A DNA stretch of 64,000 nt from Egibacter rhizosphaerae (GTDB taxonomy: Bacteria > Actinomycetota > Nitriliruptoria > Euzebyales > Egibacteraceae), in assembly GCF_004322855.1 (NCBI RefSeq), contig NZ_CP036402.1, positions 3,844,001 to 3,908,000 of the forward strand. Direction: 5' to 3'. The notes below the pieces were generated by a model. It was given only the letters and a program-made list of their open reading frames with translations. It did not search any database and was not told the DNA's origin. The position numbers and the translations under genes are program-made. Below, in pieces: positions 24,713 to 32,942 of the stretch (its first letter is position 1; each line of letters starts with the position of its first letter).

Positions 24713-25555
24713 ATGCTTCGCTCGATGTTCGCCGGCGTCAGCGGCCTGCGCAGTCACCAGGAGATGATGGACGTCGTCGGCAACAACATCTCGAACGTCA
24801 ACACGCACGGGTTCAAGTCCGAGCGCGCGACGTTCCAGGATGCCCTGTACCAGACCCAGCGCGGCGCGACCACGGGCGAGGAGCTCGACGGCGGCGGAGA
24901 GGGCGGGGTGAACCCGCTGCAGATCGGCCTCGGGGCGAACCTGGCGTCGGTCGACACGAACTTCGGGCAGGGCTCGTTCGAGATGACCGGCCGGGCCACC
25001 GACGTCGCGATCGACGGCGAGGGCTTCTTCGTCGTCGACACCGACGAGGGCGAGGCGTACACCCGCGCCGGCATCTTCGACTTCGACGGGGCCGGCAACC
25101 TCGTCGACCGCAACGGCAACACCGTCATGGGGGCCAGCGGCGAGGGCGACATCGACGGCGAAGACCTGGAAGCCATCACGATCGACCCGGATACCCTCAG
25201 TGAGCTGCGGGACGTCTCCGTGCAGCGCAACGGGGTCATCTCGGGTCGCGACGGCGACGGGGACGAGGAGATCATCGGCACCATCGCCACCGCGGACTTC
25301 ACCAACCCCGGGGGGCTCGAGCGCGACGGGGGCTCGCTGTTCCGCCCGACCGGCGCCGAGGGCGACATGGCGGTCGGCGCTCCGGGCGAGGACGGCCGCG
25401 GAGCGCTCGAGGGCGGGGTGCTCGAGATGGGCAACGTCGACCTCGCCGACGAGTTCACCAAGCTCATCACCGCCCAGCGCGGGTTCCAGGCGAACTCGCG
25501 GACCATCACCACCAGCGACGAGCTGCTCCAGGAGCTCGTGAACCTCAAGCGCTGA
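24713..25555 (+). CDS. flgE: Flagellar hook protein FlgE (short form)
   Basis: 280 aa with the rod/hook N-terminal motif (MMDVVGNNISNVNTHGFKSERATF) and C-terminal motif (VDLADEFTKLITAQRGFQANSRTITTSDELLQELVNLKR). At this length it has only the D0-D1 core and a small central domain, close in size to FlgG. Order after flgD argues for the hook protein; a FlgG-type distal rod protein is the alternative, and no other flgE or flgG is in the window. AAAGGAAAGGGAG precedes the ATG. A terminator follows. Confidence 0.85.
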   Translation: MLRSMFAGVSGLRSHQEMMDVVGNNISNVNTHGFKSERATFQDALYQTQRGATTGEELDGGGEGGVNPLQIGLGANLASVDTNFGQGSFEMTGRATDVAIDGEGFFVVDTDEGEAYTRAGIFDFDGAGNLVDRNGNTVMGASGEGDIDGEDLEAITIDPDTLSELRDVSVQRNGVISGRDGDGDEEIIGTIATADFTNPGGLERDGGSLFRPTGAEGDMAVGAPGEDGRGALEGGVLEMGNVDLADEFTKLITAQRGFQANSRTITTSDELLQELVNLKR

Positions 25556-25586
25556 CTCCGGGCGGAGCCCGACCGCGGTCCGGCGC

Positions 25587-25619
25587 GCGCGTCCCCCGTC
25601 CTCCGGGCGGGGGACGCGC
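25587..25619 (+). terminator. Terminator after flgE
   Basis: GCGCGTCCCCC (25587-25597) pairs perfectly with GGGGGACGCGC (25609-25619) around an 11-nt loop. It probably ends the flgB-flgE operon. Confidence 0.7.
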
Positions 25620-25661
25620 TCATGCGAGCGCCGCTGGCAAGGCCCGTGAGACCTCCGATCG

Positions 25662-25688
25662 TTAACTCACAGTCGCCATCGCCGACAC
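25662..25688 (+). promoter_or_regulatory. Sigma-28-like promoter of flbD-motAB
   Basis: TTAA (25662-25665), 15 nt, GCCGACAC (25681-25688). flbD starts about 45 nt later. Confidence 0.6.
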
Positions 25689-25732
25689 GGACCGTGACAG
25701 GGAATGTCCCAGCGCGCACAGGGAGGTGCCGC

Positions 25733-25990
25733 GTGATCGTCGTGCATCGCCTGAAGGGCGAGCCCTTCGTCATCAACGCGGATCTGATCGCAATGGTCGA
25801 GTCCGCGCCGGACACGATCGTCCGGCTCGTCGACGGCCGCTCGGCACACGTCCGCGAGACCCCCGATGAGGTCGTCGAGGCCGTCATCGCGTTCCGCGCC
25901 GCCGTGCTGCGGGCCGCTGACGAGCACCGCGGGACCCCTGCTGCTCGCACGACCCGCAATCTGACCGTGCTTACGGGCGACGAGGCGTAG
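25733..25990 (+). CDS. flbD: FlbD-family protein
   Basis: 85 aa. It matches the small FlbD family (VIVVHRLKGEPFVINADLIAMVESAPDTIVRLVDGR), common beside motAB in Gram-positive flagellar clusters and of unknown function. GTG 25733 with GGGAGG upstream begins exactly at the conserved start. This gram-positive FlbD is unrelated to the Caulobacter regulator of that name. motA follows 4 nt after the stop. Confidence 0.82.
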   Translation: MIVVHRLKGEPFVINADLIAMVESAPDTIVRLVDGRSAHVRETPDEVVEAVIAFRAAVLRAADEHRGTPAARTTRNLTVLTGDEA

Positions 25991-25994
25991 CGCA

Positions 25995-26804
25995 ATGGCT
26001 CTCTTCATCGGCGGTATCGCGCTGATCTTCGTCGCGATCGGGATCGCCATGGTGATCGACGGCAACGCGCTGTCGGTGCTGCTGTCGATGTCGAGCTTCG
26101 TGCTGGTGTTCTTCGCCACGCTGGGCGCTGGCGTGATGGCCTACCGTCCGACCGAGCTCCGCAAGATCCCGACGATCATGAAGTCGGGACTCAAGCAGCA
26201 GCCCTCCGACCTCGACGCGACCGTCACACAGCTGGCGGCGATGGCCGACGTCGCGCGGCGCGAGGGGATGCTCGCCCTGGAGGCCCGCCTCGACGAGGTC
26301 GAGGACCCCAGCATCCGGCAAGCGCTGCAGCTGGTCGTGGACGGGCTCGACGCCGAGGCCGTCCGCGAGATGGTGGAGATCGACATCTCGGCGGTCGAGC
26401 AACGGCACACGGCGAACATCGGCTTCTTCCAGGCGCTCGGTGGCTACGCGCCGACGTTCGGGATGGTCGGCACGGTCATCGGCCTGATCAACATGCTCCA
26501 GAACCTCACGAACCCCGAGCAGCTCGGGGTGGGCATGGCCCTCGCGCTGCTCACCACCCTCTACGGCGTGATGCTCGCCAACGTCGTGTTCATCCCGTTC
26601 GCGACCCGGCTGCAGCGGCTCAGCGAAGCGGAGATCCGCACCCGCGAGGCCGCCCTGGACGGCATCATCGCGCTGCAAGGGGGCATCAGTCCGCGGTTGC
26701 TCGTCGAGCGCCTCGAGACCTACCTGCCGCCCGAGCGGCGGATCGGCTACCAGGAGCGCGCGAACCGGCCGGCGCGCACTGCCGCGGCGGAGGAGGCCGC
26801 CTGA
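25995..26804 (+). CDS. motA: Flagellar stator protein MotA
   Basis: 269 aa with four membrane helices, the cytoplasmic charged region (ARREGMLALEARLDEVEDPSIR) that drives FliG, and the conserved Pro-containing segment GYAPTFGMVGTVIGLINML near the third helix. It forms the ion channel with MotB. Ion choice (H+ or Na+) cannot be decided from this sequence. Its stop overlaps the motB ATG. Confidence 0.92.
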   Translation: MALFIGGIALIFVAIGIAMVIDGNALSVLLSMSSFVLVFFATLGAGVMAYRPTELRKIPTIMKSGLKQQPSDLDATVTQLAAMADVARREGMLALEARLDEVEDPSIRQALQLVVDGLDAEAVREMVEIDISAVEQRHTANIGFFQALGGYAPTFGMVGTVIGLINMLQNLTNPEQLGVGMALALLTTLYGVMLANVVFIPFATRLQRLSEAEIRTREAALDGIIALQGGISPRLLVERLETYLPPERRIGYQERANRPARTAAAEEAA

Positions 26805-27691
26805 TGTCTCCTCGGACGACCCCGAGGCAGCGGCGCCAGCGGGTCGGGGACGGCAACCGCTGGCTGCAGACCTACGCGGACGCGATGACGCTGCTGCTCG
26901 CCTTCTTCGTGATCCTCTACGCGATGAGCGAGATCGACGTCATCGAGTTCGAAGCGTTCATCCGCGGCCTGGAGGTGCCCTTCGGCAATCCCGCCACCAG
27001 CGAGGGGGTCCTCGACGCGGGCGACTCGATCGTCGGCGACGTCGATGCGCCCAGCGACCCGCTGGAGGAGGCGATCCGCATCACCGAGAACCTCCCGGTC
27101 GACCCCTCCGAGGGGGACGCCGACGAGGACGAGGAGGAGGACCTCGAGGGCGGCGAGGAGAACGAGGACGAGGGCGTCGACGAGATCGACGCCGAACAGG
27201 CCGCCAGCCAGGCCGAGGTGGACCGCGATCTCGATCAGCTGCGCGAGGTCCGGCAGATCGTCGAGGAGTCGCTCGCCGAGGCCGGGTACCCGGACGTCGC
27301 GGACTTCCGGCTCACCGAACGGGGGCTCGTCATGTCCATCTCGGCCGACGACGTGCTCTTCGACGTCCTGTCCACCGACATCAAGGACGAGGGTCTCGAG
27401 GTGATCGACGCGATCGCCACGCCGCTGGAGGGCGCCCCGAACGACGTGCTCGTCGAAGGACACACCGACGATCAGCTGATCGCGCGCACGGACTACTCGA
27501 ACTGGAACCTCTCGACCGACCGTGCGGTCGCGGTGCTCTCGGTCCTCTTCGAGGACTACGAGATCGGCGAGGAGCGACTCGGGGCCGCCGGTTACGGCGA
27601 GCACCGGCCGCGCGTGCCGAACGACAGCGAGGAGAACCAGGCACTGAACCGCCGCGTCGACATTCTCGTCGTCGCGCAGAGCGCGGACTAA
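26804..27691 (+). CDS. motB: Flagellar stator protein MotB
   Basis: 295 aa. The single membrane helix carries the essential ion-binding Asp (TYADAMTLLLAFFVILYAMS), followed by a plug/linker rich in Asp/Glu (about 75-150) and an OmpA-like peptidoglycan-binding domain (about 175-290; VEGHTDDQLIARTDYSNWNLSTDRA). It anchors the stator to the wall. The acidic linker is longer than usual. Confidence 0.93.
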   Translation: MSPRTTPRQRRQRVGDGNRWLQTYADAMTLLLAFFVILYAMSEIDVIEFEAFIRGLEVPFGNPATSEGVLDAGDSIVGDVDAPSDPLEEAIRITENLPVDPSEGDADEDEEEDLEGGEENEDEGVDEIDAEQAASQAEVDRDLDQLREVRQIVEESLAEAGYPDVADFRLTERGLVMSISADDVLFDVLSTDIKDEGLEVIDAIATPLEGAPNDVLVEGHTDDQLIARTDYSNWNLSTDRAVAVLSVLFEDYEIGEERLGAAGYGEHRPRVPNDSEENQALNRRVDILVVAQSAD

Positions 27692-27761
27692 CGGGCCCGA
27701 GGGCCCGGGCCGCTGCCAGGGTCGGCGGCGGTGGGACGACACCAAGGAGGGGGAGACGACA

Positions 27762-28280
27762 ATGGCCAGGACGGTCCAGGAGATGCGCCAACAGCAGGCG
27801 CAGGAGCCCGACGAGGGGCCGGAGCAGGGTGGACCGAGCCGAGCGAGACGGATCCTGCGGATCGTGCTCGTCGTGTTGCTGGTGCTCGCGGTGACCGGCG
27901 CTGCGGCCTACTGGACCGTGCTGCGTTCGGGCGATGACGAGGCCGCGGCGGAGGAGTCCGAGGAGTCCGAGGAGCCCGAGGAGGGCGAGGTCGTCGAGGT
28001 CGCCGAGATGACCGCGAACCTCGCCGGCGGGGACCTGCGGTTCGCGCGGGTGGGCATCGCCCTCGTGCTCGAGGAGGGGCGCGAGGCGGCCGAGGTCGAG
28101 GGACGGTTCCCGCTGATGCAGGACGCCGCGCTCGACGAGCTCGCCGCGATGACCCCCGAGGAGCTGACCAGCGAGGAGGGGGTCGCGCAGCTGCGGGACC
28201 GTCTCACCGACCGGGCCCACGAGATCTACGACGAGGGGGAGGTCGTTCGGGTCGCGTTGACCGAGCTGATCATTCAGTAG
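27762..28280 (+). CDS. fliL: Flagellar basal body-associated protein FliL
   Basis: 172 aa: a cytoplasmic tail, one membrane helix (about 31-53, ILRIVLVVLLVLAVTGAAAYW), a Glu-rich linker and a FliL periplasmic domain (TANLAGGDLRFARVGIALVLEE). FliL surrounds and stabilises the stator. The start ATG has AAGGAGGGGG about 13 nt upstream. fliM follows after an 88-nt structured gap. Confidence 0.88.
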   Translation: MARTVQEMRQQQAQEPDEGPEQGGPSRARRILRIVLVVLLVLAVTGAAAYWTVLRSGDDEAAAEESEESEEPEEGEVVEVAEMTANLAGGDLRFARVGIALVLEEGREAAEVEGRFPLMQDAALDELAAMTPEELTSEEGVAQLRDRLTDRAHEIYDEGEVVRVALTELIIQ

Positions 28281-28301
28281 GTCCGAGTTGCTATAGCTCG
28301 G

Positions 28302-28360
28302 CGACCTCCGGTCGAGAAGGAGGTGTGGAACGCACGCTTTCATCTAACCGACCGGAGGTC
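28302..28360 (+). promoter_or_regulatory. Inverted repeat covering the fliM ribosome-binding site
   Basis: GACCTCCGGTCG (28303-28314) and CGACCGGAGGTC (28349-28360) form a perfect 12-bp stem in RNA. The second arm contains the GGAGG that precedes fliM. A second perfect AAGGAGGTG lies inside the loop. The arrangement could hide or expose the fliM start. Confidence 0.55.
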
Positions 28361-28368
28361 CGCAGGTC

Positions 28369-29691
28369 GTGCTGGCAGATCTCGGGGACGCCTCCCGCGC
28401 GTCCGAGCAGGCCGAGCCCGAAGGGGTCGCCCCCTACGATTTTCGGCGGCCGAGCCTCATCAGCCGTGAGGACGCCCGCAGCCTCGAGGTGGCTCACGAG
28501 CTGTTCACGCGACGGCTCGCCACCGCGTGGGGCAGCGCGCTGCGCGCGATCGTGTCGGTCGACCCGCTGGCCGTGGACCAGGTGCCCTACGACGACTACA
28601 TCCGCTCGATGCCGTACCCGAACGTGCTGGGGGCGGTGGGCCTGCCGCCGCTGCCGGGCGGGGCGCTCCTGGAGGTCAACACCCAGCTCGCGCTGATGAT
28701 GGTCGACCGGCTCCTCGGTGGCCAGGGTGCATTGTCCGACGGGCGCACGGAGTTGCAGCGTCGGCCGACCGACCTCGAGGGCGCGCTCGTGCGCGACCTG
28801 CTCGACGGAGCGACGTCCGCGTTGACGGTCGCCCTGTCGGAGGTGACCGACTCGGCCGAGCTGTTCTCGCTGGACTACAACCCCCAGCACGTGCAGATCG
28901 CCGCGCCCAGCGACATGGTGTTCGTCCTCTCGTTCCGCGTGTCCATCTCCCAGGGGATCGACACCGAGGGCCTGCTCTCGGTGTGCTATCCGGCGCTCAC
29001 GCTGAAGCCGATCCTCGAGGAGCTCTCACGCCAGACGATGGGGGGACCGGGCGCGTTCGAGTCCGATCCCGCCGCGAGCCGTGCGTTGCTGCTCGGGCGG
29101 CTCGACGACGTCGATGTCGACCTGTCGGTGCGCCTCACCGACTCGATGGTGCCCGCGGGCGACCTCGAACGGCTCGCCGTGGGGGACGTCCTGCGCCTCG
29201 ACCATCGGTTGGGGCAGCCGGCGCGAGGCCTCGCCGGTGATGCCGAGGTCCTGCTCGGCCACCTCGGCAAGCGCGGGCGTCGGCTCGCGTTTCAGGTCAG
29301 CGAATGGACCCCGCCGCGCATGCCCTTGTCCGGCGAGCAGCTGGCGCTGAATGCCGGCGCCTCCGACCCGGCGATGGGTGCCGCTGCCGATCGTGACGCG
29401 GCTGGTGCCAAGCCAGGGATGCGCGAGACCCACGGACAGGGCACGGACGAGACCGCGTCGACCGGATCGGGGCCCGACGGCGCGCCGCTGGAGGCGGCGC
29501 GGCGCAACGGGGATGGCTCGACCGAGACCGGCGAGCGCCCCGCGCGCCGCCGTGGATCGGCGGGCACGGAACGGGACGAGGCCGCCGACGGGTCCGGGAG
29601 CGATGAGGACCGCGAGGCCGCGCGTGCCCGCCGGCGCGCTCGCCGCGAGCGACGCACCGACCGCAGCGACGACGAGCAGGAGCAAGCATGA
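28369..29691 (+). CDS. fliM: Flagellar motor switch protein FliM
   Basis: 440 aa. The middle domain (about 30-230; RRLATAWGSALRAIVSVDPLAV, MPYPNVLGAVGLPPLPG) and SpoA C-terminal domain (about 235-325) are present. The N-terminal CheY-P docking motif (usually LSQxEIDALL) is not seen, and a charged, low-complexity tail of about 110 residues is added at the C-terminus. FliM forms the C ring with FliG and FliN. GTG 28369 is the only start that keeps the domain and has GGAGG upstream; fliN overlaps the end. Confidence 0.9.
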   Translation: MLADLGDASRASEQAEPEGVAPYDFRRPSLISREDARSLEVAHELFTRRLATAWGSALRAIVSVDPLAVDQVPYDDYIRSMPYPNVLGAVGLPPLPGGALLEVNTQLALMMVDRLLGGQGALSDGRTELQRRPTDLEGALVRDLLDGATSALTVALSEVTDSAELFSLDYNPQHVQIAAPSDMVFVLSFRVSISQGIDTEGLLSVCYPALTLKPILEELSRQTMGGPGAFESDPAASRALLLGRLDDVDVDLSVRLTDSMVPAGDLERLAVGDVLRLDHRLGQPARGLAGDAEVLLGHLGKRGRRLAFQVSEWTPPRMPLSGEQLALNAGASDPAMGAAADRDAAGAKPGMRETHGQGTDETASTGSGPDGAPLEAARRNGDGSTETGERPARRRGSAGTERDEAADGSGSDEDREAARARRRARRERRTDRSDDEQEQA

Positions 29692-30005
29692 GTGCGGAGC
29701 AGACGGACGTGGCCCCGGCCGAGTATCCCGACCTCGGGGCTGGCACGAATGCCGGTCAGCGTCGCGACACCGCCATGCTCGCGGACGTGAACCTCGAGGT
29801 GACCGTGGAGCTCGGTCGTGTTCGCATGCGCGTGCGCGATCTGCTGCAGCTCAGCGAGGGCAGCGTCCTCGAGCTGGACCGTGCCGCGGGAGCGCCCGTG
29901 GACGTGCTCGTCAACGGCAGCGTCGTCGCGCGTGGAGACGTCGTCGTCGTCGACGACGAGCTCGGCGTGCGCATCACCGAGCTGGTCGGGGGCGGCCCTC
30001 AATGA
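29688..30005 (+). CDS. fliN: Flagellar motor switch protein FliN
   Basis: 105 aa; a single SpoA domain (about 30-100; LADVNLEVTVELGRVRMRVRDLLQLSEGSVLELDRAAG) that completes the C ring. No CheC-like domain precedes it, so this is FliN and not the FliY type. ATG overlaps fliM; fliO overlaps its stop. Confidence 0.93.
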   Translation: MSAEQTDVAPAEYPDLGAGTNAGQRRDTAMLADVNLEVTVELGRVRMRVRDLLQLSEGSVLELDRAAGAPVDVLVNGSVVARGDVVVVDDELGVRITELVGGGPQ

Positions 30006-30646
30006 CCGAGGCGGTCGAGGTCGCGAGCCGACTGCTGCCGTCGCTCGCGTTGATCGTCGGTGCGCTGCTGCTGCTGCGTCGGTGGGCGCGACGGGGAGCC
30101 GTGCAGGCGGGCGCGGGCATCAAGGTGCTCGCGCGCACTGGGCTCACGCGGGGTGCGAGCGTCGCCGTGGTCGAGCTCGGCTCTCGTCGGTTCCTCGTCG
30201 GCGCCAGCGAGCACGGGGTGTCGCTGCTCGCCGAGCTGGAGGGCCAGGAGACCGTTGATGCAGCGGCGCAGGAGGCGCCGAAGGCACCGGACTCCCCGGC
30301 GGTGCTCGCAGCACCCGGAGCGACCGCCGACGACCTCTCGACACTGCTCGGTGCGCACGGTTCCCCGATGTCGACCTCGGGCGCCCCGGACTCCCGGGTG
30401 GCCGGAAGCCACCCCCCTCTTGACCCGACCCTCGACCCGCAGGACGCGGGTCGCCCCGACGGCGCGACGCGCCGCCAACCCCTTGGTGACCTGCTCGCGG
30501 GTCACCTCGGATCGGATCGCCCACGGATGGGCGCTGGAACGCCGATCTCCCGCACGGACGGTGAGCCGCAAGGGCTCGTCGACCGGTTGCGGGCGATGAC
30601 GGTCCGCACCCACGTGGAGAGGCCGATCCGTGCGAGTCGTCCCTGA
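30002..30646 (+). CDS. fliO: Flagellar export protein FliO
   Basis: 214 aa. One N-terminal membrane helix (LLPSLALIVGALLLLRRWARR) and a short FliO domain (IKVLARTGLTRGASVAVVELGSRRFLVGAS) are followed by a long disordered tail. FliO helps assemble FliP in the membrane. Position between fliN and fliP supports the call. ATGA overlap with fliN; fliP starts inside it. Confidence 0.8.
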   Translation: MTEAVEVASRLLPSLALIVGALLLLRRWARRGAVQAGAGIKVLARTGLTRGASVAVVELGSRRFLVGASEHGVSLLAELEGQETVDAAAQEAPKAPDSPAVLAAPGATADDLSTLLGAHGSPMSTSGAPDSRVAGSHPPLDPTLDPQDAGRPDGATRRQPLGDLLAGHLGSDRPRMGAGTPISRTDGEPQGLVDRLRAMTVRTHVERPIRASRP

Positions 30647-31538
30647 GCCCGTAGCTGCGCGCACCCCCCCGGGTGCCGGCCGGGCCCTGTGGCGCCTGGC
30701 CCTCGTCGTGCTGATCGCGGCCGGCCTGGTCGCGGTGCTGGCCGCCCCCGGTTTCGCGCAGCCGCAGCCCGAGCAACCGGAGCCGTCCGAGCCGCCGATC
30801 CCGACCACCCCGGACGAGGAGCCGCCGGACACCGACCTGGACGAAGCCGTCGTGCCCGACGTTCCCGACATCATCTTCGGGGTCGAGTCCGAGGATCCCG
30901 CGCTGAGCCGCACGGTCGTCATCATCCTGCTGCTGACTCTCGGGTCGGTCGCGCCGGGGCTGCTGCTCCTCATGACGACGTTTACGCGCTTCATCATCGT
31001 GTTGGGGCTGACGAAGCAGGCGCTCGCCGTGCAGACGGTGCCGCCCGCGCAGGTGCTGGTCGGGCTCGCCCTGTTCCTGTCGTTGTTCGTGATGGGGCCG
31101 ATCTTCACCGAGATCAACGAGGAGGCGATCCAGCCGCTCCTCGAGGGTGAGATGGGACAGCAGGAGGCCTTCGAGGCGGGTTTCGAGCCGTTGCGCGGCT
31201 TCATGCTCGACCAGGTCGAGGAGTCCGATCTGGAGCTGTTCGTCGAGCTCTCCGGTGAGGAGCCGCCGGACTCGCCCGAGGAACTCGGCCCGACGACGAT
31301 CGTGCCGGCCTTCGTGGTCAGCGAGCTGCGCACCGCCTTCATCATCGGGTTCGTGATCTTCGTGCCGTTCCTGATCATCGACCTGGTGGTCGCCGCGACC
31401 CTGATGTCCCTCGGCATGGTCATGCTGCCGCCGGTGTTCATCTCGCTGCCCATCAAGCTGCTGCTCTTCATCCTCGTCGACGGCTGGGTGCTGTTGGTCG
31501 GGTCGCTCGTCAACTCCGTCAACGGGGTCGTGACATGA
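30630..31538 (+). CDS. fliP: Flagellar export gate protein FliP
   Basis: 302 aa with a cleavable signal peptide (ALVVLIAAGLVAVLAAPGFAQ), a Pro/Glu-rich spacer, and four membrane helices carrying the FliP signatures TTFTRFIIVLGLTKQAL and LMSLGMVMLPPVFISLPIK. FliP5-FliQ4-FliR1 form the export gate. GTG start overlaps fliO by 17 nt. Confidence 0.93.
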   Translation: MRVVPEPVAARTPPGAGRALWRLALVVLIAAGLVAVLAAPGFAQPQPEQPEPSEPPIPTTPDEEPPDTDLDEAVVPDVPDIIFGVESEDPALSRTVVIILLLTLGSVAPGLLLLMTTFTRFIIVLGLTKQALAVQTVPPAQVLVGLALFLSLFVMGPIFTEINEEAIQPLLEGEMGQQEAFEAGFEPLRGFMLDQVEESDLELFVELSGEEPPDSPEELGPTTIVPAFVVSELRTAFIIGFVIFVPFLIIDLVVAATLMSLGMVMLPPVFISLPIKLLLFILVDGWVLLVGSLVNSVNGVVT

Positions 31539-31602
31539 GCGTTTGGCGACCCACCGGGGACGTGTGTCCGATGTTCGACGAAGCCGTGGGGGGAGATGCC
31601 CG

Positions 31603-31869
31603 ATGACCGACGCGCAGGTGCTCGAGATCGTGACCGGTGCGCTGCGCATCGGGCTGGTGCTGGCCGGGCCGCTGCTGGCGGTCGCGCTCGGCGTGGGCGT
31701 GGTCGTCTCGCTCATCCAGACGGTCACACAGATCCAGGAGATGACGCTCACCTTCGTGCCCAAGCTCATCGGCGTGGCGCTGGTGATCGTGCTGTTGGGC
31801 TCGTGGATGATCCGCGAATTGGTCAACTGGGTGACCCAGCTCTGGACCGACATCCCGTCGTTGACTTAG
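31603..31869 (+). CDS. fliQ: Flagellar export gate protein FliQ
   Basis: 88 aa with two membrane helices and the FliQ pattern LIQTVTQIQEMTLTFVPKLIGVALV. GGGGAGATG precedes ATG 31603. A longer open frame upstream is not conserved-looking. Confidence 0.92.
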   Translation: MTDAQVLEIVTGALRIGLVLAGPLLAVALGVGVVVSLIQTVTQIQEMTLTFVPKLIGVALVIVLLGSWMIRELVNWVTQLWTDIPSLT

Positions 31870-31887
31870 TCGCGGACAGCGTCCTCG

Positions 31888-32664
31888 ATGGAGACCCTGC
31901 AGATCGCGCTCGACCCCGCCCAGTCGGCGGGTCTCGTACTCGCGATGACGCGGGTCACCGCATTCGCGCTGGTCTCGATGCCCATGGGCATGCTCATGCC
32001 GATCTCCGGCCGCATGGCCATGGGACTCGCGGTGGGCCTGTTGCTGGCCGAGCCCTACGAGGGGGCGCTCAGCCTCGTCGGGCTCTTCGGTGCGGCGGTC
32101 GTCAACGCCGGCATCGGGGTCGCGCTGGGATGGCTCACGAGCATCATCTTCCAGATCTTCTTCACGAGCGCCGCGTTCCTCGACGTCCTGTCCGGCCTGT
32201 TCGCCGCCGTGCTCTTCGACCAGGCGATGGAGGAGCGCGCCGGCATGTACACGCGGTTGTTCAACATGACGGCGATCGCGCTGTTCGCGGTGGCGGGCGG
32301 TCTCGAACTCCTGGTGCGCGGTCTCGGCTTCACGTTCGAAGTGATCCCGGTGCACGGCGAGATCTCGCTGAATGCGGGCCTCATCACCGAGACCGCGGTG
32401 CAGACGCTGGAAGCGATGATGCTCGGTGCGGCTGAGCTCATCCTGCCGGTGGCGGCCGCGCTGTTCCTGGTCGAGATCACGATGGGGCTCGCCTCGCGCT
32501 TCAGCCCGCAGACCAATGTCTTCCTGCTCGGCCTCCCCGCCAAGCTGCTGGTCGCGTTGGTGCTGGTGTCGACCTCGATCATGCTGTTCCCCGAGGTGAT
32601 GGGCGGCGTCATGGACCGGATGGAGGAGCTCTTCGAGGTCGGCATCCGCGCCTTCATGCCGTGA
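31888..32664 (+). CDS. fliR: Flagellar export gate protein FliR
   Basis: 258 aa with about six membrane helices and typical FliR features (TRVTAFALVSMPMG; the SRFSPQTNVFLLGLPAKLL segment near 195-220). It seals the FliPQR gate. A three-copy 45-nt repeat begins 15 nt after its stop. Confidence 0.92.
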   Translation: METLQIALDPAQSAGLVLAMTRVTAFALVSMPMGMLMPISGRMAMGLAVGLLLAEPYEGALSLVGLFGAAVVNAGIGVALGWLTSIIFQIFFTSAAFLDVLSGLFAAVLFDQAMEERAGMYTRLFNMTAIALFAVAGGLELLVRGLGFTFEVIPVHGEISLNAGLITETAVQTLEAMMLGAAELILPVAAALFLVEITMGLASRFSPQTNVFLLGLPAKLLVALVLVSTSIMLFPEVMGGVMDRMEELFEVGIRAFMP

Positions 32665-32678
32665 ATGGGCCGCTTCAA

Positions 32679-32813
32679 GGCGGCCGTGTTGCGCCGATCG
32701 CCGAAGGCGATCGCCTCTAGCAGGGCGGCCGTGTTGCGCCGATCGCCGAAGGCGATCGCCTCTAGCAGGGCGGCCGTGTTGCGCGGATCGCCGAAGGCGA
32801 TCGCCTCTAGCAG
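32679..32813 (+). repeat. Three tandem 45-nt hairpin repeats between fliR and flhB
   Basis: Units at 32679-32723, 32724-32768 and 32769-32813; the first two are identical and the third differs by one base (32785). Each holds the palindrome CGATCGCC-GAA-GGCGATCG (7-bp stem in unit 3) and ends with CTCTAGCAG. It resembles a REP-type element and lies just before the flhB promoter. The unit length of 45 keeps a frame open, but the resulting peptide looks accidental. Confidence 0.88.
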
Positions 32814-32818
32814 TCCAC

Positions 32819-32845
32819 TCAAGCGTGTCCCTCTGCGGCCGACAC
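32819..32845 (+). promoter_or_regulatory. Sigma-28-like promoter of flhB-flhA
   Basis: TCAA (32819-32822), 15 nt, GCCGACAC (32838-32845). flhB starts about 98 nt downstream. The box begins 5 nt after the triple repeat. Confidence 0.5.
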
Positions 32846-32942
32846 CCAACAAGACGCCCCATGGATCGGGGCGGTAGCGGCCACGGACCGGCCGTGCATC
32901 GTCGGCGACCCCGACGCTGCCTCCGGACCGGTGGAGTGATCC

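Noticed and set aside
28325-28696. 123-aa frame starting at GTG 28325 with a perfect Shine-Dalgarno sequence
   Set aside because: Translation is compositionally abnormal and overlaps fliM out of frame. Kept only as part of the leader-structure finding.
32679-32813. CRISPR array
   Set aside because: Repeats are head to tail without spacers, and no cas gene is nearby.
32665-32877. 70-aa frame through the triple repeat
   Set aside because: Open only because the unit is 45 nt; encodes three copies of the same basic peptide and lacks a ribosome-binding site.
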